NCBI GenBank assembly: GCA_008933995.1 | Contig: WARS01001868.1 | Coordinates: forward strand, 1,736,001 to 1,800,000 | Reading direction: 5' to 3' | DNA length: 64,000 nucleotides | Source of the DNA: Datnioides undecimradiatus | Lineage: Eukaryota > Chordata > Actinopteri > Lobotiformes > Datnioididae | In this document: positions 25,547 to 36,744 of the stretch, in pieces | Numbering within the stretch: the first letter of the stretch is position 1 | Layout: each line of letters starts with the position of its first letter | Program-made: the position numbers and the translations under genes | Notes under the pieces: model-generated | The model's database searches: none | What the model was told of the DNA's origin: nothing | What the model saw: only the letters and a program-made list of their open reading frames with translations

Positions 25547-28500
25547 TTGAGGCACAGTATTATAGATGTTAAAGGGAAGTCTGGTGTTATGACATTTTAC
25601 TCCCCACGTCTCGGATTTTTAGGAAACGCAGACTCCAGGAAATTGGGGCAATGATTGTGTGTCTCTTACACATTTTTCCTCAAAGTTTTAAATGAGAAGA
25701 AATCAAACATTTGTGTCTGAGTCTGACAGAAAGTAGGCACAGATTGTATCCCATTAGAAATCCCTGCATTTGGGTGTTGATTTCAAGCCGTGCTCATACT
25801 TCTCGACTCAAAGATTGTTCTTCCGATAGTCCGTGTTTCTACTCACCACCTCTGTTATAGAAATTTGGGCTACAGCAACAACAGCATTAATGGCGGCAAA
25901 GATTGTGAGGCTCCTGCAGCTTTCCAAACAAAAAGAAATGATCTCAAATGCATGTCAACAGAGATTTCCAGGGGGCTTCTTTCTGTCTGTATTTTTTTAG
26001 TGGACTCTGTTGCATTGAAGTTTTGCTGGAAAGCAACGAGGCCAACGCTGCTCAGCCGTGTCTGCATTTCCCAAATCTCTACAATGGAGGTGGCTCGTAA
26101 ATTTATCATAAACAGTCGGCATAAAAGACACAAATATGATAATAGCAAGTTTACAAATTTCCCTTTGTATTATCCCGCAAACGCTGTGGCCAGTTTCTCT
26201 CTCACACACGTACAAACACTGGCACTGTTGTTTCTATACATATGGTCTCTTGTCTCCAATGGCGATCAGTCCTGAGATCCTGATTGGTGAGACAAGGCGG
26301 TTTGCTAAGTTCACCTCAGGCTGTCTAAGCCTCTGCGGCCAATCCCTCTTAGTATCACCTCAGCGAGGGATAAATCTCACTTATAACTATCCCCCTGTTC
26401 TGCCAACACATCTAAACACACTCTGATCACTTTCAACTGTGTCCTAATGGGAAAGCAAGCCATGCCATTACATCACTGCACCCTCCCCCACCTCCCTCGT
26501 TCTTACAGCCACTCTTTCTGTCGCTCTCTTTAGCTGTCTGTTTCTGTCTCTCTGTTCCCTTCGTTAATTATGCCCCGCACTGTCAAGCCTGCTCATGCTG
26601 CGCCCAAATTCACCTCCAAGGGTGTATTATTAGGACACTGGCCCACCCGGGCTAGCTTTTACCCCAGGGAGGTACATCGGGGATGGTCCACTGCTGGGTG
26701 TGGGTGGCCCTTATGCATGGCCTTGATGGCCCACTGCTGGGCAGGGCAGGCTGGCCGGGCCTGGCAGGGCTACAGTGGGCAGGGAGAATGAAGTATGGCC
26801 AAAGGCCCAGTCTGGGAAGCACTGATCCACGCTACCAGCTGCCATCTTCCTCCCCTTCCTGCATGCTCCCCTTCCGCTGCTGCGCGGCTTCTCTCTCTTC
26901 TCATGTCTATTTTTAGAGCTGGCTGATTTCTACCTTCTAAAACGGGCAAATGTGTTGTGGAACAGGAAGGTGTGTGAGTGTGTGTTGTTTTTTTTTTTTG
27001 TCTTTCTAAGACATACTACCGTGCGCTGTCGGCCAACTCGTGCACATGTTTCAAACACCCCTGCTGGTCTCCTTCAACGTCACAGCACACTGTACACATT
27101 CCTGTACACATCCCATTTGCATTCGGCAGCTCTCTGTTCTCAGCCCCAAGAGAGATGGTTGATTGAAGGTTTCAGTTCAAAACCAAAAAAAAAACAAACC
27201 CAAAAAACACGAAATAACAAACAACAGCATGGCGGGACCTTTTTGAATGCAGCATTTTTATATCAGCACTGTGTGTACTACTGTGGAAGTGTGGTCTGAT
27301 TTCATCTTTCTGCTTAGCTAAGCTTGGATCTTCCTCACCTCTTCCTCATCATTAGCTATCCCCCTCTGCATCACGCCACCTCACCCCCCTCAAACCTCCT
27401 TACTCCATCATCCTCAACTGCGAGCGAAGACTCTATAGTCGCTATCGTACAGAGAAACTACAAAGAAACTACTGAAGCTCCTAACACGGAACTAGTGACA
27501 GTAGCATCTTTGTCAAAGTGCTGGAAGCCCGTCACGCTGAAAGAAGCCAACATGCTGGCCTGTTTGGCTGAGGAGAAAGGATGCTGCATTCCCAGAAAAC
27601 AAGAGAGATAAATAGAGTGGAAAAAACGCATCCCTGTGGAGACGGAGCGACCAAAAACTACTGTAAACCAAGGCAAGCAGGGGAAGCTACAGTATGCCTC
27701 AACATCAAAAACCCCCGAAAAAAGTGAATTCTCCCATAGTTTTTAGGAACACACTGTGGCGCTCGTAGGGTGAGAGACGGGGGTGAAAAAAATTATTTTG
27801 CATCTTCCGCAGTATGTCTCAAGTCTTATTAAGGATGAGCAGCTCTGCGCACTGGGTGATGCAGTCTTTTTTTTTTCCAGTGCCCTGACTTTCCCTTGAC
27901 TTGTGGGATTGCTGAATGAGTGAATGTAAATGTACACCAATTAGATAAGAAACTGGCTTTTCTGTAAAGCTGCCAAATCCGGGGGCAAGAGGAAGAGGAG
28001 AGTGGAAAAAAAAAAAAAAAAAGCTGCTTGCCTGAAAATAAATGATCTGTATACCAATAACCCTCAACTAAGACTCAATTGGCAGGTCTGAAAGAACAGA
28101 CAGAGGAGATGTAATGAGCCTTGATTCTCTGGTGAAGTGTGTATAGATGCATTAAACCTCTAATAGGTGCACATAATGCGTAGATGCTCTATGGTTCTTA
28201 CACTTAAATATCACATTTCTGCTAAAAAATGGAAAATATGGATTATTACAAACCAGAAAATCAATTTCTTTGGCTCAGTAGGAACCTAATAATCAAACAT
28301 TAGTCAAAAAAAATGATCTACTTAAAGTATTGAACCTACTCAGCGCCCTCGTCATGTTGGAAATTTGAGTCTGACATTGCTCGCTTCTCAAGAAAACTTT
28401 CATCCCGCAGCTCCTGTGCTCTCTAAATCCCCCAGCTAGTGCTCTGGGGGAGGCCTGGTACAATCCCCACAGCCACAGATGACCTGAGAAGAACCAGAAG

Positions 28501-29241
28501 TTTCCACTATAAAGACCCCGTCCGAATGTGAAAGTGCTGACTAAGACCAGGCTCCTTCCTGTCCCGCCCTCTGCCCCCTCTCTTTCCTCCTCTCTCATCT
28601 ACCTAGCAGCGCACTCTGGATCCTTGGGATGGAGCGACGCTGGCCAACCCTTGTAAGGAAGCCCATTAAGGAGTCCATCAATATTTCATCATTGCTCACT
28701 CAGAAACATAGTTATAGAAGTTTCCAGGCCAGGGCCATTAGGGGGCAGACGTCAATACGTTATGGCAGCGAGCATTTCTCTTCACTTCTCCCCCCACCCC
28801 TCTCTTTCCCTCGCCTCTGTCCGTCTCCCGTCTCAAGACAAGTCATCGGAGAGGCTTTCTCGAGACGACAGTGGTTTCCGCTACTTCTACATTAAACAAA
28901 TCATTAACCATTAGGTATCCAAGGAGTGCAATATCCTTTCCTGCTCCTGTCAAATGCCCCCCCACCCCCGTCCAAAGTACTGCCATTAGTATCAAGTGAG
29001 AGGTAGCGAGGGGAGACTGGAGGGTTGTTTGTAAAATCAGGCTTAAGGTAACAAATCCCCAGTCACAGAGGATACAAAGACCTAATTAACAGCACGACGT
29101 GATTGTATAATGTGATGTAGACACGTTTTGTGAGATCTTGACTCATGGCTGTTGAGAGCGGTCTGGCACCTTCAATAGTGGCCGAGTCAGTGAGTGGACA
29201 CTCGGCGGCAGTGGGGCGATCATCAAGAGGACGAACTTGCT

Positions 29242-29242
29242 G

Positions 29243-29289
<47 letters not shown>

Positions 29290-29290
29290 C
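29242..29290. repeat. (TC)n(CA)n microsatellite
   Basis: Five TC units then about 19 CA units with one CG interruption; it lies about 700 bases inside the ntng2 intron from the first coding exon. Confidence 0.95.
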
Positions 29291-29984
29291 TGAGTCAAAT
29301 CTTATGAGTCAGATATAAAACTTTCCACCATGGAGGCAAAAGGGAGGGAAGCTTAATTGCAGTCTTCCTAGGATTACAGTGATTTTATAACCCTTGTTTC
29401 AGATTATTACACTTACATTAGCCGGGATGGGAACTAGCCTGCAGGCTAAAGTGTGTTAAATATTGCTGTAGCAGACATTTTAACGAGTTTTCCTCCAGCT
29501 CACCCTTCAGTGTCCTTGGAACTTAAAAAGGTCCTGCTATATGCATTTTTACCAGGGGGGAAATGCAAAGTCCTGTGGAAGCCCAAATCGAACCGGATCA
29601 GAGGCTGCCAAGCCCATGCTAATGTAAACAACACCTCCGGACCTCTGTGAGGGAGGCCAGGTCGAGCCAAGTCATTGCACTTATGTCATCCCTTTTAGAT
29701 CCCTATAGCCTTTACGGTGTGAATCCTGACTTAAGACCTTTTTTTGTGTGTGTCATTACTTTTCACAGTTGCCACTGTATTCAGCTTAATTGCATGACCC
29801 TGTGATCCTGTTGACATCCAAAATAATTAAATAATTCAACTTTTTACTCCTGCTTCAACTGCATTTTAATGAAGATAAGTAAAAGGTTTTCTGCAAGTGC
29901 AGTGCACGTGTGACATGCACATTGTCTACACACAGTTTAAGGTTATTAGTGAAGGTAATAAAAGAAGTCAGGATATGAACTCAC

Positions 29985-30203
29985 CAGAGTGCAGAACCTC
30001 TCTGGCGGGTTTCCACACGTGATCCCGGGCGGATCCACCTTGATCCGCATGTAGTCTTTCATGGACGCAGGTTTCGGCTGGCACGCGTACTGCTCCCACA
30101 CCGAGCCCTCATCCGTGCTCACCAGGGACTTGCACAGTTCGTACTGGCCCAGAGTGGAGGCCAAGCAGCGCAGCAGCAGCAGAAAGACGGCCTGGAGGAG
30201 CAT
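29985..30203 (-). CDS. ntng2: netrin-G2, first coding exon (signal peptide and start of laminin N-terminal domain)
   Basis: The exon encodes 73 residues. Residues 1-19 form a hydrophobic leucine-rich signal peptide, so the secreted chain probably starts at QYELCKS. The stretch that follows (STDEG, YACQPK, ITCGNPPERFC) fits the N terminus of netrin-G proteins and is closer to netrin-G2 than netrin-G1. Cysteines lie at about 24, 41, 63 and 71. The ATG has G at -3 and an in-frame TAG three codons upstream, which fixes the start unless a further in-frame exon exists. The exon ends after a complete Leu codon at a GTGAGT donor (29984-29979), phase 0, matching the phase-0 start of the next exon. From family knowledge, netrin-G2 is a GPI-anchored presynaptic adhesion protein whose laminin domain binds NGL-2 (LRRC4); it does not bind the classical netrin receptors. 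I cannot tell whether this is the a or b fish paralogue. Confidence 0.93.
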
Positions 30204-30335
30204 GGCAGGCTAGGGGGGTGTTTGGAGCAGGGTCCGGTACAGGGTGAGGGGGCCACGGAGCTCAGAGGTGAGGTGAAGCGCATGGAGCGGTGATCATAAG
30301 GAAATAGTGGACATCCCTAACACCATACTGCTGTA
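30204..30335 (-). other. ntng2: probable 5' UTR part of the ntng2 start-codon exon
   Basis: Reading the minus strand upstream of the ATG, the first good acceptor is CTGTTTCACAG, whose AG is at 30337-30336. It would make the 5' UTR portion of this exon 132 bases. The segment holds several upstream ATGs (positions 30326, 30297 and 30283, minus strand) and an in-frame TAG just before the main ATG. If transcription instead starts just upstream of this segment, there is no acceptor and the UTR would run farther. The exon edge is inferred from splice consensus only. Confidence 0.45.
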
Positions 30336-30359
30336 CTGTGAAACAGTTTTTTTTAATAT

Positions 30360-30765
30360 AAATAACAGATGAACGCCGTATCGGCAACTTGCGCTCAGTG
30401 TCTCTTCACAAATATTGACGGCCCCCAGAGAGCCGAGAGACGGACGCTGTCTTGTTTTGGTGGCTGACTTCCTGAGGAAGATGGGCGATGGGTGGAGAGG
30501 CGGATAATGTTACAGAGATTAATCTCGGCATACACTTTAACCATAGTGTTGCTGGGAGGTGGGGTGAGAGACGTTAACGCGGATCCATGTCTCAGAGAGC
30601 GGTGCCCTGCGGGGAAACAGTGCAGCTGGTCGGGGAGGATGAAGGAGAAGCTGCTGCGTCCTCAGGTACATCCATTGGACGCTTTGCACTGGCCGAGCTC
30701 CTGTGATTGTCCTGGCGGGGGGGGGGGACAAATACGAAAGAAGTGGTCTGTTAGTGTGAGGTGAG
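30360..30765. promoter_or_regulatory. CpG-rich block upstream of the ntng2 start codon
   Basis: CpG dinucleotides are much denser here than in the flanking introns (for example the runs around 30370-30440 and 30575-30660), ending in a G-run at 30717-30728. The block lies 160-560 bases upstream of the minus-strand ntng2 ATG. It could be an alternative promoter, the downstream shoulder of the main CpG island, or a bidirectional promoter for the plus-strand frame at 30507. No TATA box is evident. Confidence 0.4.
30507..30764 (+). CDS. uncertain small frame with signal-peptide-like start, divergent from ntng2
   Basis: From the ATG at 30507 the frame opens with a hydrophobic stretch (ISAYTLTIVLLGGG), then ADPC, RERCPAGKQC, which resembles the start of a secreted cysteine-rich or follistatin-like module. 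A possible donor (CTCAG/GTACAT) falls near 30665/30666; read through, the frame stops at 30762-30764. I do not recognise the protein. The ATG context is poor (T at -3), the downstream part is basic and low-information, and a GC-rich promoter region can yield such frames by chance. Treat it as a candidate only, not an established gene. Confidence 0.15.
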   Translation: MLQRLISAYTLTIVLLGGGVRDVNADPCLRERCPAGKQCSWSGRMKEKLLRPQVHPLDALHWPSSCDCPGGGGGQIRKKWSVSVR

Positions 30766-32060
30766 GTGCCTCCTCATCAGTTCATCACAACCTTAATCTC
30801 ACTGTAAATGCAAGGACGCACTGGTGACAGTTTATCAGAGCTCAATTTGAGATTTATCTGTATGGTGTTTCTCTTTTGCATGAATAAAAGTTTAATGCCA
30901 GTCTTTGAAATATACATGTGGATGGGCGGGTTGCGTTCTTATTTTGTAGTATAATTAACACCTTAATTATGCTGTGGTAATTGGCAGTAATTTGGCTCGG
31001 AAAGTGGAAAAAAAAAATCTCATTCGTCTTCAAACTATGAGGAGAACTTTTAAGTGAGTGTGTGGCACAGCAAGTTGGGTACAAGGCGGGCAAGTGTGGA
31101 CAAACCCGCCTCCAATCTGCATCGCATCCAGCGATACTGAATATGAAGAACTTTGCACCTTAAAAACACACTGAAAGGCGCCGCATTGTGTGGGTAACCT
31201 TGTGCGTAAAAACACGTGCTGATGCCGGGTACCGCCTGTGCTTGCAAGAGTTGTAATTGCTCCTATAGCTCTCCAGTGCTGGCGATGGAGAGTTGGCTAC
31301 AGATGATTTTTAGTAGAGACAGGGAGATTCAGTACGAGCTGTTTTCTTAAATTACGCGAAAATGCGCAACAATGAGACCCGATTATCCAAACAAATCAAC
31401 TTGTTTCACAAATGCTCTTAGCTCAAGTGTCATTTTCTTCGGTGTCTGTGAATCACAGGCCTTTTTTAAAAAATGTAATCTGCTTTAAGCATACTGTCAT
31501 TGATTAAATAATAATGTTATAAACCGAAACTGCACGGGAAGTGTAGAGGTTGCCGGATTTATTCATTTAATCCAACTGTAATTCGATTTTAAACTGAATA
31601 CATGAATAAATGAATAAATATGCTTGACATATATTTTTTTTCGCAGCGTGCCCTCATTGATCATAATCCGGCTGTCATCCCACACTGACAGGAGCCCGGT
31701 CCTAGCACAACCTATCCCACACCACCCTTGTGGACTCTGACTTAGTTCACTTGTCAAGTGAAGTCGCCAAAGCTATTTCCCAGCCCCGACAGTCTTGTAG
31801 GGGTGTGTCAGTTTCTACAGTAGTGCATCCCACCGCGCAGCACCGCTCAGACTATGTGCACATTGCACCTTGACACATTATTGCGTTAAATTTGGTGTGT
31901 CTGAAACTGTAAATAAGCAGAAAGTCCTCTCACCCCTGCGCTGATTATGCTGGAGTGGTCCGGTTATATTGTGCATAACTCCGAGCAGCTTCTCGGTGCA
32001 GACTTCAAAGAGCTAAATGGCAAAATGCATCGTGTTGCGAGATTAAAATCGGATACTCAC

Positions 32061-32400
32061 TTCTGACATGCATCCGCGAGACAGGTCAGCACTTTGCGTG
32101 GCGTTGGAGTACGTGAACGTCCCCCCTCTTTGGGAATTAAAAAAAAGGTCCCCCCCCCCGATCATCCACTGTACTCGTTCCCCGCCGCGGTCCTCACTGT
32201 ACTCCCGTTATCTGCCTGCCCGGCTCGCTGTTTGTGTTTTTTCCCCTCCGCCGGATACTTTTTTATCACACCGTGGATGGCTGCGCACGGTAGATCGGTG
32301 TCCTAGATCTGGAAACGGCTGGGAAAAGAGGACTGAAATCCAGCGTCAAGGAGTATCAAAAGTATAAAATATTGACTTTGAGGAAAGGCTTGTGCCCGCC
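32061..32400 (-). other. ntng2: candidate non-coding first exon and core promoter of ntng2
   Basis: On the minus strand GTCAGAA is followed by GTGAGTAT, a near-consensus splice donor with its GT at 32060-32059. The DNA immediately upstream in the transcription sense (plus coordinates above 32061) is visibly CpG-rich and then passes into a long CT/GA tract, a common look for a vertebrate neural gene promoter. The transcription start is not identifiable, so the upper edge is arbitrary. Two ATGs just before the donor cannot be extended in frame into the main ORF because a TAG precedes the main ATG. The joined intron would be about 1.7 kb (32060-30336). Confidence 0.35.
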
Positions 32401-32511
32401 CTTCTTTCCCCCCTTTCCTCCTCCTCTTCCCACTTTACAAGCTCGGGTTTACCCGGGATGCGCTCAAGGGCAGGAAGAAAGAGAGAAAAAAAGGCTTTAT
32501 GGAAAATATCA

Positions 32512-32610
32512 CCCTCCCTCCTTCTCCTCCTCCTCCCTCTCTCGCTCTCTCTCGCTCTCTCTCTCTCCCTCTCCCTCCCTCTGTCTCTCTCTCTCTCCCT
32601 CCCTCCCTCT
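32512..32610. repeat. long polypyrimidine (CT/CCT)n tract next to the candidate promoter
   Basis: Nearly 100 bases of C and T on the plus strand with only a few G; on the transcribed sense it is a GA/GGA tract. Such tracts flank many vertebrate promoters and can form triplex DNA. Confidence 0.9.
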
Positions 32611-34383
32611 GTTAATGCCCAGGCTAAATCCTTTTACCATCACTTTCAATCACTATCTGAGCTTTTATCTGCTCCAGCCCTGCTGCCTGAACCGGGGCGG
32701 TGCAACTTCCCCTCTCCGCACCTGCTCCAAACTCTTCCCCACCGGGTCCGGTCTGCACCCAGCTCGGCTTAAAGGACCAGCGAGGGGGACAACCGGGGAC
32801 CGGTGTTACTGTACTCTCTCGCCCTTAATCTGTCCAGATGTGTAATAAATGACGCACTGTACTCGCTGTTTTCTCGTAGGGTGAACTTAACATTTGTCCC
32901 TGCAACGAAAAATAATATTTTCCTAACACTCCTTATGAGACTTATGGGCAAATTAATGTATATATTGACCTTATCCTACTTATTTATCAGCTATAATGCT
33001 GCATATTATTCGCCATTAGAGCTTATCAATATTAACTTTTGCATGGCTTCTTCAGGCTGCACTGTTAATCATCCATCGGATTATTGAACATGATTATCAC
33101 TTAAACTCCTAGTTTAAATTGCAGTGCTGTGTAATGCATGCATCCTGCAGCAGTGGTGCTGTGCTGTAGTGCTGATGTGGAGCAGGGCCTCTCATGCACA
33201 GGACAACACAAAACTCAGTGAATGCCACAGTGCAGTGTTCCACGGAGTTTGTCTGTAAGTAATCTGATTTTCCACACCTGGAGGACTGTAAAATCATGTC
33301 TTCTGTAGCTCTGGAGGGAGTTTCTGAAACACTTTAGACACATTCCTTCTCTGAAACTCTTCTATATTTACTGGAAGTGTGTGTTGGGGGACAGCTCATG
33401 AAAGCCACCGTGTAGGTGAATCATGGGAAATGTAGGTTTGAGGGTCGTTGGAGCTTGATACATACTACAGACAAAAAGTAACCCGACACCCTGGGAGCAT
33501 CTTGATTTTGCTGATCCCCACTGTTTTCTCACTTCTCACCTCGCTGTAGTGATGTTGAAGCGTACTCCAGGATGTATCCATTCACTGTGACATCACTGTT
33601 GGGTGTGGTTACAACTGCAGCTAATCACACTTACTTATAAATTATTGCATAATTTGACCTCGTCTGGCCTCAAAAATATTTAAATAAAGCAAAGAAAAAT
33701 AAATAATTTTCCCGTTTTACATGGTCACAATCCTTACATAAGATATGGGTGGTGACAAGGCTTCATAAGTGGACATTTCACCATTTTACTGGGTTGCTAG
33801 CCCTAATGGTTGATAGCCCCCGTGGTAATTGGTGGGTACTTAACCAGTTATAAGAGCCTCCTGTCTATGGCAGCTAATGTGAAGTGAATGTCAATTTGAA
33901 CAATCCCTCGTTGTGCTGCCGACCTGCTGCAATATCCTCAAGAACCCCAAAGGTCTCTGCACCTAATTTTGGAAACCACTGAAGTAACTAACACCATCGT
34001 ACTGCCAACACGGGAACAGATGTGTATAATCAGCTCACAGCGAACCAGGGCAGTGTAATTTACACTGCAGAGGTGAATGACATGCATTGGGGCTTACATA
34101 ACTCACGCCTCTGGTCACATTTTAGGGCAAACGGGAGAAGAAAGAGGCCAAAAGACAAGGGGGGCAGTGGGAGAAAGAGATGTACGATTCAGAGGAAATT
34201 ATGAACCTCTGTATGAAACACTGGCAGTGCACCCAGGAGAGGATCGATAGCGTGTCCTTGCAGGGCCTTCCCTCTCTTTTCGCATCTTTGAGACGAGCCC
34301 TTAACCCTTTTTGTACTGCTCAGGGGTTTCAGAGGAGAGGACCCTCCTTTTCACAGCACTGTGAACAGGACCAGACCGAAAGA

Positions 34384-34413
34384 CAAATTCCCCCCTCTGG
34401 GATCAATAGAGCA
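34384..34413 (+). repeat. LINE 3'-tail fragment, plus orientation
   Basis: AAATTCCCCCCTCTGGGATC followed by AATAGAGCATC closely resembles the 3' end of teleost RTE/Rex-type LINEs ('gaatttcccc..gggat.aataaagtatc'). No reverse transcriptase frame is seen upstream, so it is a 5'-truncated copy. Confidence 0.45.
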
Positions 34414-35820
34414 TCACAAATATGGCATTCGCAGCTATAACAGGCTCTTGATATAGAATAACACAGGCCTTTAATCGACGCCGCACCAGGGTGAAGGGGA
34501 GGAAAAACGGGGGGGCAGCTGAATTTGTCAAACAGCCTCTGAGTGAAAGATGAAACACAAACTACGTGGCATTTGTTAGAGGTTGAAAAAATGTAGCAGC
34601 CTGTGTTTTATGTTTAGTATTAGACTTTCAAAGGTTCTCAGATTTCACTGCCTGGAATTTGAGACCTCGTGCAGCAAACTCCTGTTTTCCCTTCTTCTTA
34701 CTCGTTTGGTGCGAGTGTTTTTTAAAGCAGAGGTTCATCAGTGATTCAGCGATGGTCAGAAAGTGTCAGCCGTGCTGGAAACATGACTTAGTGTGATTAA
34801 GCTCCAAACGTTTATTTCACAAATGGATAAGGATTACACGTGTAGGCAGTGAAGCTGATTGCATTTCGGTTTCAGCCTCGATGATTTACTGCTCTGTGCT
34901 TTTAACCAAACACAGCGATCGTGTTTGGCCAGCTCCACATTTTCTACATCTGTGTATGTTCTTACACTTTACTAAATTCACTTGAATGTGGATCAGTAAC
35001 CTGATAGAAATGTCAACCCTCAACATGATGAATGAGTGATATTGTATTTTGGAATTCAATTATGTCTAACTAAATAAGAGCATCAATAACAATAGAACAG
35101 CCTGTCCCGGCTAATAGACCTGTACACACTACACTATGTAGCACGACAGGGGCGTTGCTGCATTAATTTCTTGCAACGATGTGAGTGACTTAATCATGCT
35201 GTGTAAAATTAGACATCCATTTGAAATCTGACTGAAATTCTGAACCGGCTGCGTGTGAAAATTATATAACTTCTGTGATTTATTTACCAGTTTATATAGA
35301 AATCTGCTCAGTGAATCATTCGGCTCCCCGGAGTGCATTCACCGAATCTGAAAAGTTGTGTAAAACACTGAGTGTCAGTATGTGGCAAAAATCAGATGAC
35401 AAGACTCTCCGCCGCTCTCTCTCTTTTTTTTTTGTCACTCTCCATCTTTCTTTATACTCTCCCTCTCTTTCACTCTCACCCTCTCCATGTTTGTATTTTG
35501 GCAGAGGATTGAACTGTCAGAGTAGCCTAGCTGGCAGACCTTGATAAAAAAATATACCCTTCATCGTGGCAGCCTGCAGAGTTTGGACAAGGTTCAGGAC
35601 AGGCCTCATCCCTCCCTCCCTTCTTCCCTCCCCCCTTCCCTCTCTCCTTCTCCCCCTCTCTCCATTTGCTGAAAGGATGACGCAAAAGTCAAATTGTAAG
35701 GGAGTCATGCTCTCCCATAAATCAGTTTGGGAACTTTTGGGAGGCCCAAAACAAGTTGTGCATTATCAGAAATAATTCATCTATCCATCGTGAAATGCTT
35801 TGACCAGATGGCCAGGCTGT

Positions 35821-35822
<2 letters not shown>

Positions 35823-35856
<34 letters not shown>
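35823..35856. repeat. (CA)n microsatellite
   Basis: About 17 uninterrupted AC units. Confidence 0.95.
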
Positions 35857-35858
<2 letters not shown>

Positions 35859-36265
35859 TTCTGTTTGCACACACAGGCTGATGTCTTTATGAAATGAAAC
35901 TCTTGAAGATATTATCTGAGGACATCAGCTGTCAGGGCCATACACCTACACACTTGATGATGGATACAGTATATGAGGTGATGTTGTGGGACTGTGCTGC
36001 TGTTCCTGAAAGCAGCACCAGTGCCGGACTAGCAACAAATATGCAAGAGCTGCTGTTGTGAGGAAGCATATCAAGTTACATCACGCAATCAACAGCAGGA
36101 CCAGAACTTACGGGCCGCTACAAAACTGCTCACTGTTCAACGTGGATGTCAAACTTCAGCTGAGAGCAAAACCTGAGCTTGATATAGGGGATCATCACCA
36201 CGTGCAAAAGCAGTCTTAGCAGTAATTCGGCTAGCTTACAAGCCATCGTGCACAACTTCAACTTT

Positions 36266-36394
36266 TGTGCTGAATTTGTCCCTCAGACATTTCAGAGTGG
36301 TGTAGTAGAGTTTCACCGCTGACAGTCCTTTGAGACCACGGGGAACAAATTCATGGTGCACAACCCTGTGAATGCTGGAGAAACTAACCAGCAT
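36266..36394 (-). pseudogene. mariner-type (DD34D) transposase relic
   Basis: Within a minus-strand frame of 106 codons (36556-36236), the segment MLVSFSSIHRVVHHEFVPRG, followed by about 23 residues including YYTTLKCLRDK, resembles the mariner transposase block around 'vhhEFvP.G ... YY..vL.rLR'. Only this block is recognisable; the DNA-binding domain and most catalytic positions are missing or unreadable, so it is inactive. A LINE tail lies 300 bases to the right. Confidence 0.5.
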
Positions 36395-36699
36395 GCCCTC
36401 TTGGCCTGATTTTCCAACATCCCTCTTTGACAGTGCAGACTTCACCACTGTCTCACTGTTTAGGTGAAGCTTTGGTATGTCCCAGATTTCGCTGTCTGCT
36501 GAAGTTTGAGGTCCATGGTGACAATGCAAAAAAAACCCACCCACAGATAGCTTCACTAATGCATTTTTTACAAGCCATCACATAATAGCCTGTAACTCTG
36601 TATACTGACTCATAATAGTTATAGCTAGCAGTTTCTGCATGCTTGTTACCAGTTCCTGCAGGGGGATTTCCTCATTCCAGGTCCGTTTGCAGGTGTTTA

Positions 36700-36744
36700 A
36701 TAGATAGATAGATAAACGTTATTGATTCCAAACTGGGAAATTTT
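36700..36744 (-). repeat. LINE 3'-tail fragment, minus orientation, with (GATA)n
   Basis: ATAGATAGATAGATAAACGT then TATTGATTCCAAACTGGGAA and ATTTT is the reverse complement of a teleost LINE 3' end that finishes in (ATCT)n. It is a very short 5'-truncated copy with no coding part. Confidence 0.6.

Larger units (their letters stand above)
18261..29984 (-). other. ntng2: ntng2 intron between the two visible coding exons
   Basis: This 11,724-base intron is bounded by GTGAGT (29984) and CTTTCAG (18261). It contains a perfect short palindrome at 18427-18454, a C-run near 19947, CA/GT-rich DNA at 23379-23443 and 24181-24204, an inverted-repeat element at 24824-25546, a GC-rich stretch with local direct repeats at 26640-26820, an A-run at 28006-28022 and a (CA)n tract at 29252-29290. 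No alternative coding exon was recognised. Confidence 0.88.
30336..32060 (-). other. ntng2: probable 5' UTR intron of ntng2
   Basis: The segment lies between the proposed first-exon donor (GTGAGTAT at 32060) and the CTGTTTCACAG acceptor. Its first part in plus coordinates is CpG-rich; 30770-31900 is ordinary AT-rich DNA with no gene signal. If the true start site is near 30.4 kb this would be upstream DNA instead. Confidence 0.4.
32611..36265. other. upstream non-coding DNA, first part
   Basis: No gene recognised. 32800-33090 is AT-rich; a GAATCATGGGAAATGTAGG block lies at 33418; a LINE tail is at 34384; pyrimidine-rich tracts are at 35406-35488 and 35607-35660; a (CA)n is at 35823. Confidence 0.6.

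Noticed and set aside
25790..26275. 161-codon plus-strand frame, the longest apart from the netrin exon
   Set aside because: No recognisable family or membrane or cysteine pattern, and it overlaps two minus-strand frames of similar quality just right of an inverted-repeat element; likely chance or old repeat.
32372..32845. 157-codon plus-strand frame
   Set aside because: Translation of the polypyrimidine tract (Ser/Leu/Pro runs), not a protein.
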